A stretch of DNA of 64,000 bases from Lysobacterales bacterium (lineage in GTDB: Bacteria; Pseudomonadota; Gammaproteobacteria; Xanthomonadales; Xanthomonadaceae), in contig JAFLEB010000002.1 of the NCBI GenBank assembly GCA_017302075.1, positions 1 through 64,000 on the forward strand, written 5' to 3'. Below are positions 27,039-34,504 of this stretch, piece after piece. Position numbers and translations under genes: made by a program. Numbering within the stretch: the stretch's first letter is position 1; every line of letters begins with the position of its first letter. The notes under the pieces are model-generated. The model searched no databases, was not told the origin of the DNA, and saw nothing but the letters and a program-made list of their open reading frames with translations.

Positions 27039-28259
27039 ATGCGCACCCCCATTTCCCTGGCCCTTGCCATGGCGCTTGCAGGCCTGACCGCAGCGCCGCC
27101 TGCGCTTGCCGCCGAAACGCCGCAGGCAAAGACAGCCAAGCCCGCCAAGCCATGGGCACTAAACCTGCGATATCGCCACGAACGCGTCGATGACGAGGCG
27201 TTCGCCCGCAATGCGGAGGCCGATACCCTGCGCCTGCGAGCCACCTTCAACCATCGCTTCTCGCCACGCCTGACCGCGCAGGTGGAGGCCGAGGGCGTGG
27301 CCGAGCTCGGTGATCGCTTCAACTCGACCGCCAATGGCCAAGCGACATATCCGGTGGTGCCCGATGCGCGAGCGCTGGAACTCAACCAGGCCTGGCTGGA
27401 TTGGTCCGGCGACACCGCCGGGGTCCGCGTGGGCCGGCAGGCGCTGGTCCTCGACAACGCACGTTTCATCGGCAACGTGGCGTGGCGGCAGAACATGCAG
27501 ACCTTCGACGCGGCACAGCTGCGCTGGAAGCCGAACAAGGCAATCGAGGTCCAGGCGATCTACCTGAATCGGGTGCACCGGGTGAATGGCGACGGGGCCC
27601 GCGACCCGCTGGCGCGCGAGCGCCGCCTGAAGGCACCGCTGCTTCGCGTCTCTCACACGGTGCCGGGTGGCAACCTGGTGGGCTACGGCTACTGGGTCGA
27701 GGATCGCGACGTAGCCAGCGCGTCCACCCGTACGTTGGGCCTGCGTTGGAATGCCAGCCGTGCCTTGTCGAAGGACTGGAAAGGCGGACTGGCGCTCGAA
27801 CGTGCGCAGCAGGTGCCTTGGGCGAATGCCACCGGCGGCTCCACCGCGTACATGCTGGTGGAGCCACGGCTCGAGCGTGGCCCGCTCATCCTGAAAGCCG
27901 GCTGGGAGCGCTTGGGCGCGGGACGCGGCCGCGCCTTCCAGACGCCGCTGGCGACCCTGCACGCCTTCAACGGCTGGGCCGACAAGTTCCTGGTCACGCC
28001 CGTCAACGGACTGCGCGACACGTATGTGTCGGCGCAACGCGGGATCGAACTCGGCGGCCGCAAGGGAAAGTGGGAAGTGGCCTACCACGACTTCCGCGCC
28101 GACCGCGGCGGCAGCGGCTACGGACGCGAGCTGGATGCCTCCCTCGGCGTGACCCTGCTGCCGGGATTAGACGTGCTGGCCAAGCTGGCCGACTACGACA
28201 GCGACGGCTTCGCCCGCGATACCCGCAAGCTATGGCTGCAGGTGGAATGGTCGCTCTGA
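27039..28259 (+). CDS. Outer-membrane porin, alginate-export-like beta barrel
   Basis: This encodes 406 residues: a signal peptide to about residue 24 (PPALAAE), then repeating amphipathic strands. The RYRHERVDDEAFARNAEADT start and the AWLDWSGDTAGVRVGRQAL segment are typical of the alginate_exp/porin family. The chain ends in LQVEWSL; outer-membrane barrels usually end in an aromatic residue, so the Leu is slightly unusual. In this setting it may pass nitrate, nitrite or an organic acid across the outer membrane. It overlaps the TDT transporter gene by 13 bases, suggesting the two work together. Confidence 0.78.
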   Translation: MRTPISLALAMALAGLTAAPPALAAETPQAKTAKPAKPWALNLRYRHERVDDEAFARNAEADTLRLRATFNHRFSPRLTAQVEAEGVAELGDRFNSTANGQATYPVVPDARALELNQAWLDWSGDTAGVRVGRQALVLDNARFIGNVAWRQNMQTFDAAQLRWKPNKAIEVQAIYLNRVHRVNGDGARDPLARERRLKAPLLRVSHTVPGGNLVGYGYWVEDRDVASASTRTLGLRWNASRALSKDWKGGLALERAQQVPWANATGGSTAYMLVEPRLERGPLILKAGWERLGAGRGRAFQTPLATLHAFNGWADKFLVTPVNGLRDTYVSAQRGIELGGRKGKWEVAYHDFRADRGGSGYGRELDASLGVTLLPGLDVLAKLADYDSDGFARDTRKLWLQVEWSL

Positions 28260-29302
28260 CGGAACCGCGCCACGGCCTGGCCGGCCTGCATCCGGGCAAC
28301 TTCGCGCTGGTCATGGCCACCGCGATCCTGGCCCAGAACCTGCGAGTGCAGGGCTTGCCGCGCCTGGCCATCGCCCTGGCTGCGTTCGCGGCGATTGCCT
28401 ACGTGTTGTTGCTGGTGCTCAGCCTGCTGCGGGTTTTCCTGGCACCGCGCGCGGTCGGCCAGGACCTGCTGGATCCAGCGCTGGTGTTCGGCTTCTTCAC
28501 CCTGGTCGCGGCCACCGACCTGCTCGGCGTGCTGGCGATGCAGGCCGGGCTACCACTGCTGGCGAAGGCACTGTGGGCGTTCGCCTTCCTGGCCTGGTGC
28601 CTGCTGCTCTACCTGGCGTTCGCCGTCCTCACCTTCCTGACCCACGAACGCAACGTCAACATCGTCCATGGCGGCTGGCTGATCGCGATCGTCGGCACCC
28701 AGTCGCTGGTCGTGCTGGGCGCGTTGCTGGTACCGGAACTGGGCGAAGCCGGTCGCTACATGCAGGTGGAAATCCACATGCTGTGGGGGTTGGGGCTGTG
28801 CCTGTACGCGATCTTCGTGACCTTGTTCTGCCATCGCATCTTCTTCCTGCAACTGACCCCGGACGATATCGGTCCATTGCTGTGGGTGGTGATGGGTGCC
28901 GCCGCGATCTCCGCCAACGCCGGGACCGCGCTCGCCTCGATCGAGGCCCCGCTGTCGTTCCTGGCAACGCAGCGGCCGTTCGTGGACGGCATCACCCTGA
29001 TGCTGTGGGCATGGGCGACCTGGTGGATCCCGCTGCTGGTGCTGTTCGGGGTGTGGAAGCACGTGGTGAACCGGCGCCCGCTGCGCTACCAGCCGGTGAT
29101 GTGGAGCCTGGTGTTCCCGCTGGGGATGTACGCGCTGGCAAGCGCCAGGCTGGGGCTGGCCACCGACATGCCGGCGCTGGGCTGGATCTCGACCGGGATG
29201 ACCGCGGCGGCGGCACTGGCGTGGGCGCTGACCCTGCTGGGACTGGGCTGGCACCTCGTCGCGCAATGGCGGTCGCGCCGCCTGCGCACGGACGTTGCCT
29301 GA
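28247..29302 (+). CDS. TDT-family transporter (TehA/SLAC1-like)
   Basis: This encodes 351 residues with about ten membrane helices. LHPGNFALVMATAILAQNL is the characteristic start of the tellurite-resistance/dicarboxylate transporter family. The family includes anion channels (SLAC1, TehA) and sulfite or malate exporters. The ATG at 28247 lies inside the porin gene's last codons, so translation is coupled. Placed directly before the molybdenum-cofactor genes, it could move nitrite, nitrate or a carboxylate electron donor. The substrate cannot be read from sequence. Confidence 0.8.
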   Translation: MVALTEPRHGLAGLHPGNFALVMATAILAQNLRVQGLPRLAIALAAFAAIAYVLLLVLSLLRVFLAPRAVGQDLLDPALVFGFFTLVAATDLLGVLAMQAGLPLLAKALWAFAFLAWCLLLYLAFAVLTFLTHERNVNIVHGGWLIAIVGTQSLVVLGALLVPELGEAGRYMQVEIHMLWGLGLCLYAIFVTLFCHRIFFLQLTPDDIGPLLWVVMGAAAISANAGTALASIEAPLSFLATQRPFVDGITLMLWAWATWWIPLLVLFGVWKHVVNRRPLRYQPVMWSLVFPLGMYALASARLGLATDMPALGWISTGMTAAAALAWALTLLGLGWHLVAQWRSRRLRTDVA

Positions 29303-29315
29303 TCGCAGCCGTTGC

Positions 29316-29329
29316 TTGATCCGTATCAA
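29316..29329. promoter_or_regulatory. FNR/Dnr-type box before moaA
   Basis: TTGAT-CCGT-ATCAA is a perfect match to the FNR consensus TTGAT-N4-ATCAA. It lies 162 bases before the moaA start, where it would activate the moaA to mobA operon when oxygen is low. Confidence 0.8.
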
Positions 29330-29490
29330 TGCAGGGCCTGCAGGCGCCGAAATAGACTGCCCGGGCAGCTCGCGCTGCACTCCGAGTCGCGTGGCCTTCG
29401 CCCCCGGGCATGGCCGCCGACCGTGGCGGACCCCGCCACCCGGCGCCACTGGAAACGGTGTCGCCGCCCGCGCTTGGAAAGGAGCACAAC

Positions 29491-30474
29491 ATGGCAGTCC
29501 TGGAGGACCGGTTCGGCCGGAACTTCCCTTACCTGCGGCTCTCGATCATCGAGGCCTGCAATTTCCGTTGCAGCTACTGCCTGCCGGACGGCTTCCACGC
29601 GCGTCCCGACCGGCCGCAACCGCTCAGCCGCGAGGAAATAGCGCGCCTCCTGCGCGGCTTCGCGGATGTGGGCCTGAGCAAGCTGCGGCTGACCGGCGGC
29701 GAACCCAGCCTGCGCCGCGACCTGCCGGAGATCATCGCCTCGGCGGCGGCGGTGGGCGGCATCGACAGTATCGCCCTGACCACCAACGGCACCCTGCTCG
29801 ACCGTCGGGTGGCGCGCTGGCGCGAGGCCGGGCTGACCAACCTCAACGTCAGCGTGGATGCGCTGGACCGCGATCGCTTCCACGCCATCACCGGCCACGA
29901 CCGCCTGGATGAAATCCTGCGCGGGATCGAGCTGGCACGGGGCCTCGGCTTCAAGGCGGTCAAGCTCAACGCGGTGCTGCTGAAGGGCCTCAACGACGAC
30001 CAGCTGCCGGTGTGGCTGGACTACCTGCGCGAGCGCGACGTCAGCCTGCGGTTCATCGAACTGATGCGCACCGGCGATAACCCGGCCTACTTCGAGCGCC
30101 ACCACCTGCGCGCCGAGGCGCTGGAAACGCAGTTGCAGGAGACCGGCTGGGACCTGCTGCCGCGCGCGCCCGATGCCGGCCCGGCGCGCGAATACGCGCA
30201 TCCGGGCTATGCCGGGCGGATCGGCGTCATCGCGCCGTATTCGAAGGACTTCTGCGCGGGCTGCAACCGCCTGCGGGTGACCCACACCGGCGACCTGCGG
30301 CTGTGCCTGTTCGGCAACGTCGGCATCCCGCTGCGGGCATGGCTGCAGGACGACGCCGACCGCGTCCGCTTGGTCGCCGCACTGCAGGCCCAGCTGGGCC
30401 TGAAGGCGATCGGCCACCGCCTGCATGAGGGCGAAACCGGCATGACATCCAACCTCTCCACCATCGGCGGCTGA
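29491..30474 (+). CDS. moaA: GTP 3',8-cyclase MoaA
   Basis: This 327-residue radical-SAM enzyme carries out the first step of molybdenum cofactor synthesis, GTP to 3',8-cH2GTP. The N-terminal cluster cysteines are Cys23, 27 and 30 (ACNFRCSYC). The C-terminal cluster is in DFCAGCNRLRVTHTGDLRLC, and the chain ends in the functionally important Gly-Gly. The ATG at 29491 has an AAAGGAG site. It is the first gene of a tight operon (moaA, moaCB, moeA, moaD, moaE, mobA) with a perfect FNR-type box upstream, supplying the cofactor for NarG. Confidence 0.96.
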   Translation: MAVLEDRFGRNFPYLRLSIIEACNFRCSYCLPDGFHARPDRPQPLSREEIARLLRGFADVGLSKLRLTGGEPSLRRDLPEIIASAAAVGGIDSIALTTNGTLLDRRVARWREAGLTNLNVSVDALDRDRFHAITGHDRLDEILRGIELARGLGFKAVKLNAVLLKGLNDDQLPVWLDYLRERDVSLRFIELMRTGDNPAYFERHHLRAEALETQLQETGWDLLPRAPDAGPAREYAHPGYAGRIGVIAPYSKDFCAGCNRLRVTHTGDLRLCLFGNVGIPLRAWLQDDADRVRLVAALQAQLGLKAIGHRLHEGETGMTSNLSTIGG

Positions 30475-30475
30475 C

Positions 30476-31477
30476 ATGGACGCATCCTCCCCTGCTGCTG
30501 GCTTCCACATGGCCGACGTCCGCCGCAAGCGCCCTACCCTGCGGCGCGCGGTGGCGGTCGGCGAACTGCATGCTGGGCCGGTCGGCTTCGCCGCGCTGGC
30601 CGGCAAGACCCTACCCAAGGGAGATGCACTGGCGATGGCCGAAGTGGCCGGCCTGCAGGGCGCCAAGAACGCCGCGCAGCTCATGCCGCTGTGCCATCCG
30701 CTGTCGCTGGAATACGTGGACGTGCGCTGCGTGCCGGTGCCCGAGCGCCACGCGATCCGGGTGTATTGCGAAACCTCGCTCACCGCGAAGACCGGCGTCG
30801 AGATGGAAGCACTGGCCGGCGCCAGCGCGGCCCTGCTGACGCTGTACGACCTGACCAAGCCGATCGAGCCGGCGCTGACCATCGAGGCGGTGCGCCTGCT
30901 GTTCAAGGAAGGCGGCAAGAAGGGCCTGTGGGTCCATCCGGCGGGAATGAGCGACGACGAACGCACGCACTACCGCCCGCAAGCCGATCCACGGCTCGAC
31001 GGCGAATCGGTCGCAGTGATCACCCTGAGCGACCGCGCCGCAGCGGGCGTGTACGAAGACCAGAGCGGCGCCCTGCTGGAACAGCGGTTGCAGGCGATGG
31101 GGGCGGACGTGCACCGCCAGTTGCTGGCGGACGGCATTGAGCCGCTGGCAGCGGCCCTGCGCGAGGAAGCCGCTCGCGGCACGCCACTGGTGCTGTGCAC
31201 CGGCGGCACCGGCTTCGGTCCGCGCGACCTGGCACCGGAGGCGCTGGCGCAGGTCGCCACCCGGCCGGTGCCGGGACTGGCCGAATTGTTCCGCAGCGCC
31301 AGCAGCGCGCACACCCCGCTGGCCTGGCTGAGCCGCAACACCTGCGCGCTGGTCGGCGACGGCACCCTGGTCCTGCTGCTGCCCGGCAGCCCGAAAGCGG
31401 TGGCGCAGGGGATGGAAATCCTCGGTCCACTGCTGCCGCATGCGCTGGCGATGATGCGCGGGCTGCCGCACGCATGA
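30476..31477 (+). CDS. moaCB: Fused MoaC-MoaB/Mog molybdopterin protein
   Basis: This encodes 333 residues. The first ~155 match cyclic pyranopterin monophosphate synthase MoaC (LPKGDALAMAEVAGLQGAKN, LMPLCHPL, KTGVEMEAL). Residues ~175-325 match the MoaB/MogA adenylyltransferase-type domain (VITLSDRAAAGVYEDQSG, LCTGGTGFGPRDLAPEA). MoaC makes cPMP; MoaB/Mog adenylates molybdopterin before molybdate insertion. The domains are joined through a short linker near DDERTHYRPQ. The gene starts 1 base after the moaA stop and overlaps moeA by ATGA. Such fusions occur in other proteobacteria. Confidence 0.93.
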   Translation: MDASSPAAGFHMADVRRKRPTLRRAVAVGELHAGPVGFAALAGKTLPKGDALAMAEVAGLQGAKNAAQLMPLCHPLSLEYVDVRCVPVPERHAIRVYCETSLTAKTGVEMEALAGASAALLTLYDLTKPIEPALTIEAVRLLFKEGGKKGLWVHPAGMSDDERTHYRPQADPRLDGESVAVITLSDRAAAGVYEDQSGALLEQRLQAMGADVHRQLLADGIEPLAAALREEAARGTPLVLCTGGTGFGPRDLAPEALAQVATRPVPGLAELFRSASSAHTPLAWLSRNTCALVGDGTLVLLLPGSPKAVAQGMEILGPLLPHALAMMRGLPHA

Positions 31478-32733
31478 GCACGATGCTGTCGATGGACGAC
31501 GCGCTGGCGCGGGTCCGCGCCTGCTGCGCGCCCCTGCCGGCCGAGCGCGTGGCGCTGGCCGATGCCGGCGGCCGGGTGCTGGCGACCGCGGTGGACGCAC
31601 CGCGCGACCTGCCCCCGTTCGCGAATTCGGCGATGGACGGGTTCGCCCTGCGCTGGCGCGAGGGCCTCGCTGCCGGAACGGCGTTGCCGGTACTGGCCGA
31701 ACAGGCCGCCGGCGACGGCATCGCCGGGCAGTCCGAGGGCGCCTGCAGCATCATGACCGGCGCGCGCGTCCCGGACGGGCTGGACACGGTGCTGCCGGTC
31801 GAGGACTGCACGGTGGTGTCGCGCGACGACGACGGACGCCCGACCGCCATCGTGTTGAACACGCTCCCGCGCCACGGCCAGCACTTGCGCCATGCCGGCG
31901 AAGACGTGGCCGCCGGCCAGCGCGTGCTGGAGGCCGGCGCGCGGCTGGACGAGGAAGCGCTGCTGGTGCTGCGCGGGATCAGGATCGGCCAGGTCGAGGT
32001 GCGCCGCCGGCCGCGGCTGGCGCTGGCCTGCACCGGCCGCGAACTGGTCGATGCCGATGGCGCCGCACTCGCGCCCGGGCAGATCGCCAACACCAATGGT
32101 CCGTACCTGGAACGCCTGTTCGCCGAGGCCGGCGCCGAGTTGGTCGAACGGATCACCCTGCCCGACGAACCCGCGGCCTTCGCGACGTGGCTGGGGCGCT
32201 GGCTGGAGGCCGGGATCGAGATCATCGCCACCACCGGCGCGGTGTCGATGGGCCGCTACGATTTCGTGCCCGAGGTGCTGGCCGCGGCCGGCGCCGAACA
32301 GCATTTCCACAAGCTGAAGATGCGCCCCGGCAAGCCGCTGCTGTTCGCCACTGCGGGCCGCGGCACCCTGGTGTTCGGCCTCCCGGGCAACCCGGTCTCG
32401 TGCACGGTGGGCGCGCGCTTCTTCGTCGATGCGGCGCTGCGCGCAATGGCTGGCCGTGCGCCGGAAACGCCGCTTCTGCTGCCGCTGGCCGCCGGCGCGC
32501 GCAAGAAGCCGGGCTTCCGCATGGTCCAGAAGGCAGCGCTGGCGCTGGACGCCGATGGCCGCCTGCAGGTGCACCTGCTGCCCGGCCAGGAAAGCTTCAA
32601 GACCGCGCCGCTGCTGGAAGCGCGCGCCTGGGCGCTGCTGCCCGAGGAGGCCGACAACCTGCCCGCCGGCACGCCGGTGCCGGTGTATCCCCTGCGCCCC
32701 GGCGGCGCCCCGTTCGATGGACTGCGCCAATGA
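31474..32733 (+). CDS. moeA: Molybdopterin molybdenumtransferase MoeA
   Basis: This 419-residue enzyme inserts molybdate into adenylated molybdopterin. Family signs are LPPFANSAMDGFALR, ACSIMTGARVPDG, the ATTGAVSMGRYDF region (usually TTGGVSVGDYD) and FGLPGNPVSC. The ATG overlaps the moaCB stop and its own stop overlaps the moaD start, so the operon is translationally coupled throughout. The usual TGGVSVGD motif is changed to TGAVSMGR, but the last Asp (YDF) is kept. Confidence 0.95.
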   Translation: MSTMLSMDDALARVRACCAPLPAERVALADAGGRVLATAVDAPRDLPPFANSAMDGFALRWREGLAAGTALPVLAEQAAGDGIAGQSEGACSIMTGARVPDGLDTVLPVEDCTVVSRDDDGRPTAIVLNTLPRHGQHLRHAGEDVAAGQRVLEAGARLDEEALLVLRGIRIGQVEVRRRPRLALACTGRELVDADGAALAPGQIANTNGPYLERLFAEAGAELVERITLPDEPAAFATWLGRWLEAGIEIIATTGAVSMGRYDFVPEVLAAAGAEQHFHKLKMRPGKPLLFATAGRGTLVFGLPGNPVSCTVGARFFVDAALRAMAGRAPETPLLLPLAAGARKKPGFRMVQKAALALDADGRLQVHLLPGQESFKTAPLLEARAWALLPEEADNLPAGTPVPVYPLRPGGAPFDGLRQ

Positions 32734-32990
32734 AACTCACCGTGCAACTGTTCGGCCGCTTCCGCGAGTTCAGCGCGGCCCCCGAGATCGCGCTGGAACT
32801 GCCCGGCGTCGCCACCGTGGCCGAGTTCCGTGCCGCGTTCGATACCTGGGCCGGCGCGCACTGGCCGGGCTACACGCCCGGCCTGCTGAAGGCTTCGGCG
32901 ATCGCCACCGAATCCACCCTGCTGCGCGCCGACAGCACGTTGCCCGCGGATGGCCGGCTGGCGCTGCTGCCGCCGGTGAGCGGGGGCTGA
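32730..32990 (+). CDS. moaD: Molybdopterin synthase small subunit MoaD
   Basis: This is an 86-residue ubiquitin-like sulfur carrier. The KLTVQLFGRFREFS start and the C-terminal PPVSGG ending in Gly-Gly are diagnostic; the last glycine is thiocarboxylated and donates sulfur to cPMP. It overlaps moeA by four bases and precedes moaE, its partner subunit, by two. Confidence 0.95.
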   Translation: MKLTVQLFGRFREFSAAPEIALELPGVATVAEFRAAFDTWAGAHWPGYTPGLLKASAIATESTLLRADSTLPADGRLALLPPVSGG

Positions 32991-32992
32991 GC

Positions 32993-33541
32993 ATGGACGC
33001 GAACCTGCAACGGCACGCGCACGACGATGCGCGCATCGCCTGCCACGTGGTGGACATCGCGGACGGCCGGCTGGATCCGGCGGCGGCGATCGACTTCGTG
33101 TCCGACCATGCCCACGGCGGCATCGACGTGTTCATTGGCCGCGTGCGCGCGTCCAGCCACGGGCGCGCGTGCGTCGCCATCCACTACGACATGTTCGCGC
33201 CGCTGGCGCTGACCGTGTTCCGCGACACCGCCGCGGCGGCGATCGCCCGCTTCGGCCCGAAGGCGAAGTGCTACGTCGCCCATGCCCGCGGCAAACTGGC
33301 GGTCGGCGACCTGGCGGTGGTCATCGCGTTCGGCACCCCGCACCGCGACGAGGCCTTCCGCGGCTGCCGCGAGGTGATCGAGGCGGTCAAGCACCAGGCC
33401 CCGATCTGGAAGCAGGAACACTTCATCGACGGCCACAGCGAATGGAGCGAGGGTTGCTCCCTGTGCGGCCACGAAGCCTCCGCCGCCGGTGCGGATGCCG
33501 GAATGCACCAGAAGGCACATCATGGACACGCGCACGGCTGA
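32993..33541 (+). CDS. moaE: Molybdopterin synthase large subunit MoaE with His-rich tail
   Basis: This encodes 182 residues. The MoaE core is complete: GIDVFIGRVRASSHGRACVAIHYDMFAP, VAHARGKLAVGDLAVVIAFG, CREVIEAVKHQAPIWKQEHF (with the catalytic lysines). MoaE transfers MoaD sulfur onto cPMP to form molybdopterin. The last ~35 residues exceed the usual length and contain CSLCGHE and HQKAHHGHAHG, a possible metal-binding tail. The tail overlaps the start of mobA. Confidence 0.93.
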   Translation: MDANLQRHAHDDARIACHVVDIADGRLDPAAAIDFVSDHAHGGIDVFIGRVRASSHGRACVAIHYDMFAPLALTVFRDTAAAAIARFGPKAKCYVAHARGKLAVGDLAVVIAFGTPHRDEAFRGCREVIEAVKHQAPIWKQEHFIDGHSEWSEGCSLCGHEASAAGADAGMHQKAHHGHAHG

Positions 33542-34085
33542 TGCTTGCATCGGTGTAGTCCTGGCCGGCGGCCGCAGCCGGCGCATGGGGCGTGACAAGG
33601 CGCTGCTTGAATGGCGGGGCAAAACCTTTATGGACCATGCGATTGCGCGTTTCCATGACGCCGGCATCGCCTCCGTGGTGGTCAGCGGGGTGCGTCCTGG
33701 ACACGCCGGAATCGCCGACGTTCGACTCGACACCGGCCCGCTGGCGGGGCTGCTAGCGGTTGCCGAAGCCCACCCAGGTGCATGGCTGGTGGTGGTGCCG
33801 GTGGACATGCCACTGCTGCCGGCGACTTGGCTGTCGCGACTGGCGGAACAGCGCGCGGCTGCGCCTGCATTGCACTACCCGGGGGCACCTCTCCCGCTGG
33901 CCTTCGTGGCCGATCCTGCGACGATCGCCAGCCTGCGCGCGCGCCTGCTGGACCCGGCTGCACCACGTTCGCTGCATGCTTGGTTGGCGCACATCGGAGC
34001 ATCCACGCCTTCGCCACCCCCGGGGCCGGCCGATGCGCTGCACAACCTGAATACCCCGGCCGACTGGGAGGCACTGCACCCGTGA
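33522..34085 (+). CDS. mobA: Molybdenum cofactor guanylyltransferase MobA
   Basis: This 187-residue nucleotidyltransferase links GMP to molybdopterin, making the bis-MGD cofactor that NarG needs. The GTP-binding motif VLAGGRSRRMGRDKALLEW is intact and VPVDMPLLP gives the metal-binding Asp. I chose the ATG at 33522 (MDTRTADACIG), inside the end of moaE. The stop overlaps the GTG of the next small gene. It closes the cofactor pathway within this operon; only moaB/mog exists as a fusion. Confidence 0.93.
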   Translation: MDTRTADACIGVVLAGGRSRRMGRDKALLEWRGKTFMDHAIARFHDAGIASVVVSGVRPGHAGIADVRLDTGPLAGLLAVAEAHPGAWLVVVPVDMPLLPATWLSRLAEQRAAAPALHYPGAPLPLAFVADPATIASLRARLLDPAAPRSLHAWLAHIGASTPSPPPGPADALHNLNTPADWEALHP

Positions 34086-34438
34086 AACTGCAACTGGATG
34101 GCCACCATCTGCGCCTGCGGCTTGACGAGGCCGAGTTGACCCAGCTCGCCACGGATGGCCAGCTGGCGGAGTGCTGGCCCGGCATCGATGGTGACGAGGC
34201 TCATTGCCGGTTGCGCCTCGATGCCGGCGCGACCGAACCGGCCTGCGCCGGCAACTTCACGGACCTGGAAGTGGTGCTGCCGCGAGCCGGGTTCCTGGCA
34301 TTTGCCGCCGAACGCCCCCGCCGCGACGGATTCAACTTCCAGGCGGGCACAGTCGTGGTGTCCGTGGAAATCGATGTCCGAGACAGTCGCCGCGCCAAGG
34401 CGCACACTCTTGGCCAGGGCGACCATGGGCGTGGTTGA
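34082..34438 (+). CDS. Small conserved protein, DUF7009-like
   Basis: This encodes 118 residues from a GTG overlapping the mobA stop by four bases. The start KLQLDGHHLRLRLDEAELTQL resembles a family (DUF7009) found with molybdenum-cofactor and nitrate-reductase genes. The function is unknown. No membrane segment or signal is seen. Its stop region touches the FNR-type box before narG, so the box lies at the operon junction. Confidence 0.65.
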   Translation: MKLQLDGHHLRLRLDEAELTQLATDGQLAECWPGIDGDEAHCRLRLDAGATEPACAGNFTDLEVVLPRAGFLAFAAERPRRDGFNFQAGTVVVSVEIDVRDSRRAKAHTLGQGDHGRG

Positions 34439-34448
34439 CGCACGTCAA
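34435..34448. promoter_or_regulatory. FNR/Dnr-type box before narG
   Basis: TTGAC-GCAC-GTCAA is a symmetric FNR-family site 57 bases before the narG start. It should place narGHJI under anaerobic control separate from the upstream moa operon. Confidence 0.78.
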
Positions 34449-34504
34449 GGACAGTCCTGCCGCCCGCCACCACACTGCGGCAGCCACCGGACTGGACCAA
34501 CGAC

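Noticed and set aside
29303..29490. Molybdenum-cofactor riboswitch upstream of moaA
   Set aside because: The leader between the FNR box and moaA shows no recognisable Moco RNA fold by eye; the FNR box is enough to explain control.
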